Shown piece by piece: positions 34,797 to 47,193 of a DNA stretch of 64,000 bases (position 1 is its first letter; each line of letters starts with the position of its first letter). This stretch comes from Antrodiella citrinella. Lineage: Eukaryota > Basidiomycota > Agaricomycetes > Polyporales > Steccherinaceae. The DNA lies in contig SGPM01000013.1 in the NCBI GenBank assembly GCA_004802725.1, positions 124,001-188,000 of the forward strand, in the 5' to 3' direction. A model generated the notes under the pieces. The model was not told the DNA's origin, searched no databases, and saw nothing but the letters and a program-made list of their open reading frames with translations. The translations under genes and the position numbers were made by a program.

Positions 34797-36429
34797 ATGC
34801 TCCGTAACGCCATCGCGTCCGCAACTCGTCCTGCGCTGCAGGTGGTACGTGGTTGTCTCGACAACTTTGCGACGCAAAATTCACCTTTATCACGTTCTGA
34901 CAGAGAAATGCCACTACGCTCTCGGCAGGATTCCCCAAGGTCACACAACGAGTGAGTAGACCCAGTACCATCCTTACGACCATCCTCTGACACCTTTCTC
35001 GCAGCCTCCCACTAAGTACGGTGGAGTGTACACCGTATGTCTGCTCCAGACGCGTGCATTCATCGTAGTTGAACCCCATCTCTTTAGGTTACGCTCATCC
35101 CCGGAGATGGTATCGGTAACGAGATTACCGACTCAGTCAAGGAGATTTTCGAATATGTTAACGCACCCATTGAATGGGAGCAATACAACGTGTCTGGCGT
35201 GTCTTCCGCTGGAGAAGACCTCTTCAAGCAGGCTATGGAGAGTTTGAGGCGTAACAGGGTTGGACTGAAGGGTATGTTACATTTGTGCACACGTATAGGC
35301 TTCCATCCTTATCTTGTTTGGCAGGTATTCTCTTCACCCCCATCTCCCAATCCGGTCATATTTCTTGGAACGTCGCAATGCGTCAACAGCTCGACATCTA
35401 CGCGTCAGTTGTCCTTTGCAAGTCTCTCCCTGGCGTTCCTACGCGTCACAACAACGTAGACTTTGCTATCATTCGTGAAAACACGGAAGGAGAGTACTCT
35501 GGTCTTGAGCACCAGAGTTATCCCGGTGTCGTCGAGTCATTGAAGGTGTCCACCCGTGCCAAGGCCGAGCGTATCTCTCGATTTGCCTTCGACTTCGCAT
35601 TGAAGAACAATCGCAAGGTTTGTTTCGTGACATCATCGTACATTCTTCTCCGTGCTAATTTGTATCTATCTTCAAACAGAAAGTTACCTGTGTGCACAAG
35701 GCGAACATCATGAAGCTCGGTGATGGTCTCTTCCTCAACACTTTCCGCAGGGTTGCCGAAGAGTACAAGTCTTCCGGTATTGAATTCAACGACATGATTG
35801 TTGATAACACGTATGTGATGCAACCACAACGCGTGTATATCATGCTCATTTCGCCGTTGTTGATCGTGTAGCTCTATGCAACTGGTTGCTCGTCCGTCAC
35901 AGTTCGATGTCATGGTCATGCCTAACTTGTACGGAGCCATTGTCTCGAACATCGGCGCTGCACTTGTCGGTGGACCCGGTGTTGTACCAGGATGCAACGT
36001 TGGCACAGTACGCTGTTATTCTTGTCATCATCTTGCAAACATTGATCGCGTACACCAGGAATATGCGCTCTTCGAGCCAGGATGTCGTCACGTTGCCCAG
36101 GATATCATGGGTACCAACAAGGCCAACCCCTCTGCTATGATTCTCAGTGCCACGATGATGCTGCGACACCTTGGGTCAGTGTTCTCACTGCGAACACTTT
36201 GAGTCACTACTTACTTCTCTTTCATGCAGTCTCGATAACCTCGCGAACAGCATTGCCAGTGCGACTTTCGATGTCATCAACAATGGTAAAGTCCGTACTG
36301 CCGATATGGGAGGTAAGCTGACCGTCGGTTCATCATCTGCTTGAAAAGCGTCCCTGATTTGCCCCCCTATTATCAGGATCTGCCACCACTTCGGAGTTCA
36401 CTTCGGAGGTCATCAAGAACATCCAGTAG
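34797..36429 (+). CDS. IDH1: NAD-dependent isocitrate dehydrogenase, subunit 1
   Basis: Regulatory subunit of the mitochondrial NAD-IDH of the citric acid cycle. The start at 34797 gives a presequence ([15 protein letters not shown]). Exons then read [121 protein letters not shown] and [19 protein letters not shown], ending EVIKNIQ with stop 36427-36429. Residues such as SQSGHISWN, in place of the catalytic-subunit pattern, support IDH1 over IDH2. About ten introns; total near 375 residues. Confidence 0.95.
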
Positions 36430-36606
36430 AGCTGACTGTCAGCAATCTATTTTTTATGTTGGCGTGTCTATAAGGGCCTTAACTTAGACTCCTGAAGTGT
36501 TTGGATTATAGACTAGCTAGAGCTTGCTGGGTTATCCAGTGTAAATATATTAACGCGATTACACTACCGTATGTTCCACAAATGAATGTCCAAGATGTAG
36601 ATGTTA

Positions 36607-38158
36607 TTACGATTCTATACCCATTGAATCGCCAGGAAGGTCCCCAATTCCGAAATCTAGGTCATTGAACGCGTCGTCCGCGTCCAGAGCAGCTTCATAT
36701 TCTTCTAAAGTCATTCCACGAGCCTTCTTGGGTTCTGGTTCTTCTGCTTCGTTAGCCATCTTATCGAACTCCTCATCCGCGGTTTGCATTTGCACAATCT
36801 TATCGGTATCCACAACGTCCCCGTCTCCGTCCATCGTCGGACCCTCCATCGTCGGACCCTCCACCTTCTTCCTCAACCCTAAAATCTTACTACACTTCAC
36901 CTCGTTCTTCTTTCCCCACCCATCCACCTCCGGCCTGAATTCCACATACAGAGCATACCCCTTTGTGTTCAGCTCTGCAGGTGCGTAGCTGGCGCCGAGC
37001 AAGCGAAGGGCACCGACGATCTGTGGGGCAGTCTGTTGAAGCGTTCGTGTGATGTAGGAGAAGGCAGCGGAGGGGGAGACAGGGGTTCCGGTGGACAGAG
37101 CACGCCATTGCCCTGAAGAAGTTTGTAGCAACGGTCTGCATATGAGAGGGCGGTGTGAGGCTATGTTTGTGTACAGGTTCAAGCATGAAAAGTGTACGTA
37201 CATTCTGTGTTATGAATGAAAGCGAAACAGCAGTCGAAGGGCCAACGGGAACCGGTAATTGAGGCGTCAGTGACCATATTCTTGCCCGGAAGACCAGGCC
37301 AGCAATGAAAAGCTTACCGTCTCCCCATGAGGTCCACGTACGGTTGCGAGCCGCCCCTGGTAGCCTCTATACCCTTCTCCTTACTCTTGCCGTAAATACC
37401 GATGGAGACGCCTTTTGAAATGGCGTTCATCTCCGTGTACACGGTTGCTTCGCGGGTTGATAGTCAGGTTGGAGGTCGAGGGTACGTGGTAGCCGGAGAA
37501 GAGACTCACCTATACTGAGAGCTTCCTCGCGCTGAAAACCCAGTCGTTCTGCCACTATGAACGACCAGGCAGTCATTACTGGCGCGCGGTTAATCATAGT
37601 CGATTTCGACATGAGGTACTGGACAAATTCAAATGCCATAACCGTTAGCGGTGCGTTACAAGCTAAGAGAACACATTGCATGGAGCAAGATATGCTTGCT
37701 TGTGCCTTGTTGTAAACGTACCTTTTCATCCAAAATTTCGTTGAATGAGAGGGTTCCATACGACTCTCCATCGTCTGGAGCGTGGTCAGGCAGGTAATCA
37801 TTCAAGGTGTCGTCTCGTTTGCGTTTCTTCTTCGCCCCTTTCTGTGCCTGTCGTACCGCAAGGAGGTTAATATGACATGAAGCATAGAGCAGGTTGCACT
37901 TATGTAAAAGTACAACGAAACGTTGTCAATGCTCACCTCGCCAGGCTGTGACTGTAGAGATGTACCGGAATGATTAGCACCAGTCTTGACTTTGCCACGC
38001 GTGCGCGAACTCGAGGTGATTGTTGAAGGTGCACCGGGATCTACAGCAGGTGCGGTCTTCTTGTATCCGGCTTTCTTGAGAGCAGCCAGGACAAGTTTCC
38101 GTTCCTCCTTGTCAGTGACGCCTGCAGAGGACAATTTCAAGTCGTCCAATTGGGCCAA
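36607..38158 (-). CDS. Conserved-looking nuclear protein of unknown function
   Basis: Start at 38158 (MAQLDDLKLSSAGVTDKEER). Exon 1 has a Lys-rich helical segment and a Ser/Pro stretch. Exon 2 is very basic at its start (AQKGAKKKRKRDD, a good nuclear signal) and ends SFNEILDEK. The next exons give SKSTMINRAPVMTAWSFIVA, ERLGFQREEALSI and AVYTEMNAISKGVSIGIYG, then KSKEKGIEATRGGSQPYVDL. A final exon has WRALSTGTPVSPSAAFSYIT, and the acidic end reads DFGIGDLPGDSMGIES. About 370 residues. The block RAPVMTAW..VAERLGF..EEAL...NA.SKG..IGI looks like a folded, conserved domain; I recall similar stretches in proteins of unknown function but cannot name the family. No function is claimed. Confidence 0.8.
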
Positions 38159-38584
38159 GGAAGTACGCGTGTTGTATTTCTTGTAGCTTGGATGTAAAGT
38201 TCAATGGCTTATCGGCACACAATAATATCGCGGCGTGCTCACGTCTTACCGGCGATAGCCATAGCTGTCTTCGCAGGAACATTGTTACTTGTCAGTATTT
38301 GCAGGAAAGTAGGGAGCGGAAGCTTTGCTTCCGGTACTTCTTCAGACATCGTCCAGCCTTCAATGATTTATAGAAGATTGAGCGAGTAGTGAGAAGAAAT
38401 CCAACAACAATGATGGTCCAAATTCCTGAGTTGGAGGAAGCTGAACAAGATGAATGACGTCCAGCTGGCCGGTCCGACAGTTACAACAGGCGGGCGCTAA
38501 CTGTTGTGATGACTGAGAAAGGCAATCAACGCCAGCTTCATACTGCTTTCATTCCAGCCATTGTACACTGACGGCCACACGACC
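38159..38584. other. Divergent promoter region with small inverted repeats
   Basis: Separates the unknown nuclear protein (minus) from AP-1 sigma (plus). Two overlapping inverted repeats lie at 38477-38507 (ACAGTTA/TAACTGT and ACAACAG/CTGTTGT). Confidence 0.5.
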
Positions 38585-39396
38585 ATGATCAACTACATTC
38601 TTCTCGTATCAAGACAAGGTCAGATTACCCTTCTATGGCAAAGATAAGCAATGCTGATCCTCCATAGGCAAGGTCCGATTGGCGAAATGGTTCCAGACAA
38701 TGCCTCAGAAGCAGAAGGCCAAGATCGTCAAAGACGTCACGCAGCTCGTCCTTGCACGCCGGACGAGGATGTGTAACTTTTTGGAATATAAAGGTACGTT
38801 GCTCATATGGTCGTTTCGACTGGGAAATGCGCTGATTGGTACCGTTTGCTAGACACGAAAGTCGTATACCGCCGCTACGCTTCGCTGTTTTTTGTGTGTG
38901 GGATTGGGTCGGAGGATAATGAGCTGATCACGCTGGAGATCGTTCATCGTTATGTAGAGGTTTTGGACCGATATTTCGGAAACGTGCGCCATGATACCTC
39001 TCTCTGAGGCCACACGTAACTGACAATATGCTGTGTAGGTCTGCGAACTTGATCTGTATGTTTGCTTGGTATCCTTGCGCGTTCGTAATACTAACGATGT
39101 ACCTAGTATCTTCAACTTCCAGAAGGCATATGCGGTATGTGTACGCTATGGTTCTGACCGAGCTATATGCTGAAAAGTGTTGTTAGATTCTGGATGAACT
39201 CATCATTGCGGGCGAGCTTCAGGAGTCGTCGAAGAAATCAGTATTACGAGTGGTACGTTCCTATCGATCTCCCCAATGTCCTCCTTCTTACTGTATCACG
39301 TAGGTCACTCAATCGGACAGCATAGAAGAACAGGAGAACAGCGAAGATACGATGGCCAGGCTCGGTAGCATCAGCTCACGCGTGACAGGTAACTGA
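38585..39396 (+). CDS. APS1: AP-1 clathrin adaptor complex, sigma subunit
   Basis: Small subunit of the AP-1 adaptor, which sorts cargo between trans-Golgi network and endosomes. The start at 38585 gives [20 protein letters not shown], then [74 protein letters not shown] and [19 protein letters not shown], matching the whole longin-like sigma fold. It ends [12 protein letters not shown] with stop 39394-39396; total about 160 residues. Five introns. [15 protein letters not shown] is typical of AP-1 sigma rather than AP-2 or AP-3. Confidence 0.95.
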
Positions 39397-39526
39397 GTAC
39401 ATGCATCCCCCATTTTCCTTCTCATTATCGTGTCGGTGTATCCCATAAATTATGTAGCTGCATACAATGTTGAATCCAGGAGTAAAATGCATTGTCCGGG
39501 TACAAGCAAGAAGCGAGGGGGTAAAT

Positions 39527-41556
39527 TTACCAGCCGAAGTCGAGATTGAGGGAAGTCTGAGGTTTCGAAGCGGATGGTGTTGGCGTAGTAGTAACAGGAT
39601 CCCCAGCCTCAGGCGGTGGCGGCGTCGGTGATGGCTTTGGTTTGGCCTTCGGCTTCGGTCCGTGCAAAATGTGCCAACGGACGAGATCAAGTGTTGCAAT
39701 GGAGTCTTCTACAGAGCTGTGTCCGGTGGTTCCACCGCCAGCTTGGATGACCTTTCCCAGATGCTCTTTGACCCTGCGAGAATATGTCAGTAGTTTCCTC
39801 GCAAGACTGCTCATGAACGAGTCTCACAGATTTCGCAAAGAGATACGATAGGGAGCGCCAGCTCGGTGCGGAAACATGATTGCTGTGTCTACACAGCGAT
39901 GGTGGATCATCCGAAGAGTCTTCAAGTCGTTCTCTAGTGCATGTCCAATAATGATCGTATCAGAGTTGATGAATGTGTCCAGCGATGTTCGTATCGACTC
40001 AAGGTCGAGAATAGCTGAGGCATATGCTTCTTCTGTGATACCTGAGAAGCGGGTGTTGAAGTCTCTAGTGGTACGAGGTCAGTGGAATTCCTAGAAAACA
40101 TGAAATGACGTACATCACTTCCACTGCCTCGTCCATACGGACGAATTCGTCGTAGATCTCTTTCCCAGAGGAGTCTACGACAGAGACACGGGCGACGCGC
40201 ATCCCGCCAGTGGAGTAGATCATTTCACAATCTAGTGCTACGATGTCCAAGGCGGGATCTTTTTCGTCCGTTGAGGCAGACCTCGTATTCGAGAACGCAT
40301 GACGTCGATGCAGGTCCTCCGGTTTTGACTCGTAGAAAACGTGTGGTCCTCTAGTACACCCTCCCGGATCATCGTCAGATTTAGAACAGCATGACCATAG
40401 TCGTCTGCGCTCGCCTGCGGGCGATATTCAGATCGAATCAGAGACAACGAAGGATACAGAAGACCGACCGTTGGCTTTGTTCATGAACTTTCGTCCCCAG
40501 TGGTAGACACATTCGTCCGCTTCCTCTTTCCGCTTGACCTGGAACTGATCGCCACAACGCTCACATTTCTGTACAGCACCTTCGTCACTCGGACACGACC
40601 CTCCCTCCCCTGGTGGAATTTCAGTGATATAGCCCCAAGTACGCATTTCGTCCAGAGTGAGAACATGGTGTTCCAGATGCGTTGTTGTGATCTTGAGCGA
40701 GTCCAACGCCTTCTTCTCCTCTATGCGTCTCGCGATATCCGCATTGGTGCCAACTGACGGATGAGAGATGGAATCTGGCTTCGGACGTCTCTTCAAAGCT
40801 GCAATCGAGGTCAAGACAGCCTGAGAAGGATGAGGAAAGCGTCAAAAGGATTATTGATATCTTGCATACATTTCTGTAAGTGGTCTTATTTGAAATATCA
40901 TACACTTCTTGTTCTTGTTTGAGCGTATGTTCAGCGGCGATTGAGGGATCCTGAGGTAAAATTTGCTCATATAGAACCTCAAAATGTTCGTACAATGTCT
41001 TGATCATGGCCTAGAAAGGAGTCGAAATGTTAAGATCTGTAAAATAAAGAAATGATAGATGCGTACCTGACGGACGGGGATAGCTACTTGAGATTGTGCA
41101 GCGTTCACGCGAAGAATAGGCACCCCACTCTGCGACGAGAGTATTTGCATTTAAACGGCGGAATGTAGACTGCACCAGTCCACTTACAGATGTCGTTTTC
41201 GCGGTAGGTATAGCTACTGGTTTCTGTGCTGTGCCTACCCGTTGTAGCTTCCTAGGAGGTTCATCTGTGCTGCGACCTGCGGTGCTGCTCCCACTGGCAG
41301 CATAGAGCGGTGAGCTGATTGCACGCTTCGCGGGCACCTGGGATGCCCTTGCAGGAGACGAGGGGACCGGTGTGGCGATCCGGGAAGTCGAAGGGGTACT
41401 GGTACTTGACGAGGACGCCTGCGGCGACTCGACCGGAATGCGAACGGCAGGGGGTTGTACTGTGCTGGGATCATGACTGAAGATGCAGTTGACTCGTTTG
41501 CAAGTGGGTCGTTCGGGACACGGTATCCGCTGAAGCAGACCGAGCGTCGGGAACAT
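39527..41556 (-). CDS. REX3: RNA exonuclease REX3-like (DEDDh 3'-5' exonuclease)
   Basis: 3'-5' exoribonuclease that trims stable RNAs in the nucleus. The start at 41556 (MFPTLGLLQRIPCPERPTCK) carries an N-terminal CCCH zinc finger (CPERPTCKRVNCIFSH), then a Ser/Pro-rich linker and a helical region (EQILPQDPSIAAEHTLKQEQ). A second Cys finger (CERCGDQF ... CVYHWG) precedes the nuclease. Nuclease motifs: VALDCEMIYS (DxE), GHALENDLKTLR (D), and HSSVEDSIATLDLVRWHI (H and D), giving a complete DEDDh set. The C-terminus is Lys/Pro-rich, ends DFGW, and stops at 39527. About 560 residues and seven or so introns. The finger arrangement is that of the Rex3 group; Rex1/REXO1 is the alternative. Confidence 0.87.
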
Positions 41557-42344
41557 TGACGTCGAGCTCACGGTCACGGACGTCGACGGCGAGTCGGAGG
41601 TTGAGCGACGCGACGAAGGTCCCCGATTGTACCGCTATCGATATTGGGGTCGAGTTGGTATCTGTTGGTATTTGTCTTCGTCCTATTTGCTGTACTTGGT
41701 ACCGCGTGGATTGTCGGATTAGTGGGTCGTCGTCGGGATTGTCAGGCAACGTAGCTTCGCTTCGAACACAGTGTCTCTTCGCGTTGTGCGTTAGCGTTTG
41801 CCGCGCGATTTAAGCGCTATAGTGCTCTTATCCCCCAAATCCTCGAAAAAATGCCTCAAACTCCAATATCGTGTATTTTGAATATTACGGCGTGCCGTCG
41901 ATGTAACCCTAGCCAACGTTGTTGGATAAAAGTCGAATACTTTTTTCGCTTCGGGGTTGCCTTATATGGTAACCCCGGAGGACAAAAGGTAAACTTGTCA
42001 CTATCAATATTCGACTTTTCTCTTGAGGTTTATTCCCATTTGCACGCCGTGGCATTTATTGAGCGGTTGCCTTGAGGGTTTGGGGACGTCATCGACGTCG
42101 TTTGAGAGTATTTCTGCGAAATCTCGACTGCACATTTACGGAAATTTACTCGGAGGGGGTCGGCAGCGGTAAAAGATCGCAGTGTAGAGCGACTTACCTA
42201 GACTCGCGTGGCCAGTCGAACGCAAACTCACCCAAAAAGGTAGGAGGGTGGGATGCTTGCCTGGTCCCAAAACGGATGAGGACGAGCCTACGACTTACCG
42301 AGAAATGCTACTCCCGAAATTGGGCAAAATCACACATTTTTAGG
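41557..42344. other. Divergent intergenic region with nested inverted repeat
   Basis: Contains a 12-bp perfect inverted repeat (41928-41939 and 42008-42019) that encloses a second hairpin (41952-41977). Short open frames on both strands have no recognisable content. Confidence 0.55.
41928..42019. repeat. Nested inverted repeat
   Basis: Outer arms AAAAGTCGAATA and TATTCGACTTTT are perfect complements, 68 nt apart. Inside, CGGGGTTGCC-TTATAT-GGTAACCCCG forms a hairpin with ten pairs (one G-T). Just outside, CCAAC-GTT-GTTGG (41913-41925) is another small hairpin. Confidence 0.7.
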
Positions 42345-44266
42345 ATGGCGGGTCCGTCTAAAACATTGGCGCCCATTCATCAGCTTCCGGGCTTGCCAGC
42401 TCGCTCAGGGACTCATTTGAACGGCTTGTCGTATTCTCGTCGCACTCCAATGGCCTCCCCCACTGTTAAAAGGAGACTGCGACCTCGTTCCGGTACCCTC
42501 CAGAAAATCGAGTGCGTGGACCTGCCAGGAGCTAAACATATCGTAATCACTCACCATAAACAGAACGGATCGTACCCATCACCTTGCTGGCCCGTTCATG
42601 CCGCAAACGTAGGTTCAGCAGTGGCTCTCTGTTATCTACGGTCTCTCACCCTCCCTCACAGTCCGTTTGATTCGCAGTCAGAGTCTGGTTCACGACCGCC
42701 GACACCGTCCTTTGGGCGTCGGGCCCCGCGCGACGATCCATGGAGCACAGAGTCGAAGGGACTCTTGAATGATATCATCACTTTGAGATGGGTGGTTGTA
42801 CCAGGTGCGTTGTATTGCTTCACTTCCATACCATACTCCTGACTGAGTATCACATAGAGTCGTCGTTCAAGCTGCTCATGATACCCATTGTTCTGTGGGC
42901 GAACTGGGAGCTCTTGGCTCCCTATGTGGCCAAGGACATCGACAATCCCTTCTCGCACGTTATGTTCATATCGCATTACATACCCGAGTCTTCTCCGGAC
43001 GACCCGCGGTACCGGAAAGGATACTTCGACTTGCTCTTCATCGCGTACTGGATCATTGTGTGGTCGTGGTTCAGGCAAATTATTATCCTTCATATATTCC
43101 GTCGCATTGCAAATTATTTCCGTATCAAGAAGGAGGGGACGTTATTGCGGTATGGTGAACAGGGCCATGCTATGGTCTACTTCGCAATCATGGGAGCATG
43201 GGGTTATGTAATGCATCGTCTTTCACCTCATTATTTCTTAAACTCATGCTCAATTTTCAGCGAGTCATGTCACAATTGCCAACTTATTGGTATCGCACCG
43301 ATCAGTTTTGGATAGGTGCGTGTCTCTGAACTTAAGTTTTCGCTGTCCTGATTCTAGTTTCTAGAGTACCCTTATTGGCAGCTGAAGCCCGAGCTCAAAG
43401 CCTACTACCTCGTCCAGGCAGCTTATTGGTGTCAGCAGCTTCTGGTTCTGATACTGAAGCTGGAGAAGCCTCGCAAGGACTATGCAGAGCTTATTGCTCA
43501 TCATATTGTTACGCTATGGCTTGTCGGGTAAGTCGCATTGCTGTCATATCATATGGATTCGTATACTGAAATTGCTCTCGCCATCCCAGTTGGAGTTATA
43601 TTACGAATATGACGCTGACTGGTAACGCCGTGTACATGAGCATGGACATCCCTGATGCCTTTCTTGCAGTATGTTACTACTTGTCGTGCACTATTTGTCA
43701 CCGTGCTGATGCCCGTCAAGTTCTCCAAGTTGCTGAATTATATGCAGTATGAGAGGTCGAAGACCGTCGCTTTTGCGATCTTCGTCTGCGTGTGGTCGTA
43801 CGTCTTATCAGGTGACTACGTGTCTTCCTGTTCGCTGAATTTTATATTGCATTCCAGTTATTTCAGACACTATCTCAATATTGTCATACTGTGGTCCGTG
43901 TGGACAGAATTTGACATCATACCGTAAGTCCACATCCATGTGCTAGGTATGTTGCGCTCACAGCAGTATATACAGAGAGACATCCAAACGCTGGTGTCCC
44001 GAGGATGGCGTATGGATGGTCTGGTGGATGAAGTACCAGGTCTTCGGGCCCATATTTCTGCTTCAGCTGCTCCAGCTATACTGGTACTTCTTGATTCTCC
44101 GTATTTTGTACCGGTCCGTCTATCTTTTATTGCGCCTTCGGACGAACTTCTAACACGCTTGCATTTCTTCAGTGCCGTTGTCACCAGCAGCGAGGTGACT
44201 GATACCCGTTCTGATGACGAGGATGATGACGAAGAGGATAAAGACGACGCCAAGAAGGAGAACTAG
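42345..44266 (+). CDS. LAG1: Ceramide synthase (LAG1/LAC1, TLC domain)
   Basis: ER membrane enzyme that N-acylates sphingoid bases. The start at 42345 ([16 protein letters not shown]) is followed by a Ser/Pro/Arg-rich cytosolic N-terminus. Hydrophobic segments then alternate with the conserved blocks: [77 protein letters not shown] and [20 protein letters not shown]. The catalytic Lag1 motif is intact: [17 protein letters not shown] (double His) and [18 protein letters not shown] (Asp), then [12 protein letters not shown] and [20 protein letters not shown]. It ends with an acidic tail ([13 protein letters not shown], then AKKEN) as in other fungal ceramide synthases, many of which are CK2 targets there. 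About nine exons. Stop 44264-44266. Confidence 0.93.
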
Positions 44267-44445
44267 TCCTTCACATCCTACTACTCGGGCAACAGCGTGC
44301 GATGATATACCCTACAGATCACGCTGTATCATGCATTCTTGCTCAAAATAATGCTTTACATTCTACACACGCTGGAAATAAAACATCCTACCATTACATG
44401 CATGATACACCATCGGACGGACCTATGGATTCAGCGTTAGTAAGT

Positions 44446-45937
44446 TTACATGATATCCTCGTCGGAATCGTCGGAATTTGGTTCTGGGAAGACAGCCTTG
44501 GGCTGAGTGCCCGAGATGTGCAACGGCCAACGTTTCTCGCGTTGAATGTCGACCGGGTCTCCCGATGCCATGGTCTTGCACGCTTGGAGAGTCCACTGCC
44601 ATCCAACTGTTAGTTCAGTTGCGACGTAGAGTGAAGAGGACTTACGTAGGCATCGTTTCCGGCATTGTGCAAGAACTGAGGATTGTGAGTCAAATGACGA
44701 CAAACTTGCTCCAGACCCCTCTTGTTCGCACTCGTCTCGCCTTCGAGGGCAGCGAACATCTCTGCGGTATCGATCACGAAGAGACCTTCGCTGGGTGGCA
44801 AGTCTGGAAGAAGATGAGAGAGGTTCGTGATCGGTGCCTCGATCTCGCGGAGAGTCCTGTACGAATGTCAATCAGTATGGGAGGAGCTGACGAAGAGATC
44901 ATGCTTACTTGATATCTTGACTTGGGTCGTGAAACACGAGGAAGACAGGCCCATACACCTTGGCTTCGTTGAGGAACGAAGCGATTCGCGGTTTGAACTC
45001 TTTCTTCTTGATGACTTCGCTCGTACCGAAATTGTACCTCTATGATACTATCAGCACTTCTGCTTCGCCGGATGGAAAGGCACGAACTATTATAACTTAC
45101 CTCACGGTTGTTCGCAACATAGGTGTTCATATACGTTCTGTATTCATCTACGATCCAATGACCGCTCTCCTCTATCTCCTTCCCATCCTCAAATCGCAGG
45201 GAGCTCCATCCGAACTCGGTATATACGGTATGGTCTCGGTCCCAATTTTCGAAGTCGATAGCGAGCCAAATGCCTTGCTTACTGCTCCACAGCGCGCGGA
45301 TACGCTCGAAAGCGAGTCTGCGCGCCGCAAGACGCGTGCCAGTGCCCTTCAGACGTCGGTTGTTCTTGTCGATGATCTACGGACAATTCAGCGACGACAA
45401 AAGCTAAGCAATGTAGTTTTTAGTACCCTAGTCGCCTTCTTCAGGCTTGCGGCATCGGAGTATACAGATGGAGAGCAGCTTTGCATGGAGCTCTGAGTGA
45501 TCAGGTAGTCGGAGCTGGGAAGCGGCAGGGGGTCCTTAGTCAATCCCATGGCATGGAGATAGTACCTCAGGTATTCGACCTGTGCAGACGAGAACAGCAG
45601 ACGGGCTTCTCCATTATCGAAGGTACCTAGTAGCCCTTCTTCATCAGTCGACTGCTCGCCGTGGCGTTAGCACTGGCGATTAGACACACCGATGTACAAC
45701 TCGATACCATCGGCGCCTTGCATCCGGAGAGGATGATCAGGAGCCGTCAGAGCATTGAAGGCGATGAGAGCTTTCAGAGGGCTGACATCCTCGGGATTTG
45801 GTAACGCAACATGCCTGTGCAGCGCTCTTCATTCGCAACAGTCCTTCGACGGACATGGATGCTTGTATCGCTCACCATTGATAGAATATGTCGGTGAACC
45901 GGTAGTACCCTAAGACAGTTGGTGTGCTTGTCGGCAT
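44446..45937 (-). CDS. Gfd2/YDR514C-type DEDDh nuclease-fold protein (QIP-like)
   Basis: Start at 45937 (MPTSTPTVLGYYRFTDIFYQ). The N-terminal half is mixed alpha/beta of unknown role (NPEDVSPLKALIAFNALTAP, then ARLLFSSAQVEYLRYYLHAM). The C-terminal half is an RNase H-like DEDDh domain: QGIWLAIDFENWDRDHTVYT (DxE), FGWSSLRFEDGK, GPVFLVFHDPSQDIKYV (Asp), GLFVIDTAEMFAALEG, VCRHLTHNPQFLHNAGNDAY (His plus Asp five residues later) and ALKTMASGDPVDIQREKRWP-like end, stopping at 44446. All five presumed catalytic residues are present. Known: the family includes yeast Gfd2 and Ydr514c and fungal Argonaute partners such as Neurospora QIP. Inferred: a nuclease role here. About six introns. It is divergent from the CENP-A gene. 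Confidence 0.78.
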
Positions 45938-46426
45938 CGTGGTTCACGGCAAAATACGCGTTAAAGCGGTCGAAAGGGGTATTGAGAGGAAGACGAAAGC
46001 GCAGAACGCGACGTTTACTGCTGGTTGGAGGGTATAAAAGCAACCTTTACTTCGCCCTGGGACAAGCGACTCCGCTCAGACTGAGCCGCGACTGGGATCT
46101 TATCTAGATCAAGGTGGCCAAATCAGACGCCCACGTGGCAAGCGCGCCCGATGAAATCTCATGGTTCGGTTTGCAGGTCTCAAACTTTGGCAAACTGTTC
46201 CCTTTCTTTTGTCGAAGGGAACGAAAGCTCTACTTCGTCACAATTTGCGAAACCTCTCTTTACTTTTCATCTGTGTTACCACCTCTCATAGTCAACGACC
46301 GGCCACGAACAATTCCTCTCTTCCTCACAGCGCTCTTTCCTAACTTTTCCAGAACCCAAACCCACATATCCACGTTCTCTACGCGTGTATTGACGCGTCT
46401 TTCTTTCTTGAAGACCTTCTTCACCC
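45938..46426. other. Divergent promoter, DEDDh protein and CENP-A
   Basis: Contains TATAAAAG on the plus strand (46033-46040), far from the CENP-A start, and two ACGCGT hexamers next to that start. C/T-rich from 46200 to 46330. Confidence 0.5.
46381..46398 (+). promoter_or_regulatory. Two MluI cell-cycle boxes before CENP-A
   Basis: ACGCGT at 46381-46386 and again at 46393-46398, 12 bp apart and 29-46 bp before the start codon. ACGCGT is the site bound by MBF (Mbp1/Res-type) factors that drive G1/S genes in fungi. Confidence 0.45.
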
Positions 46427-47193
<767 letters not shown>

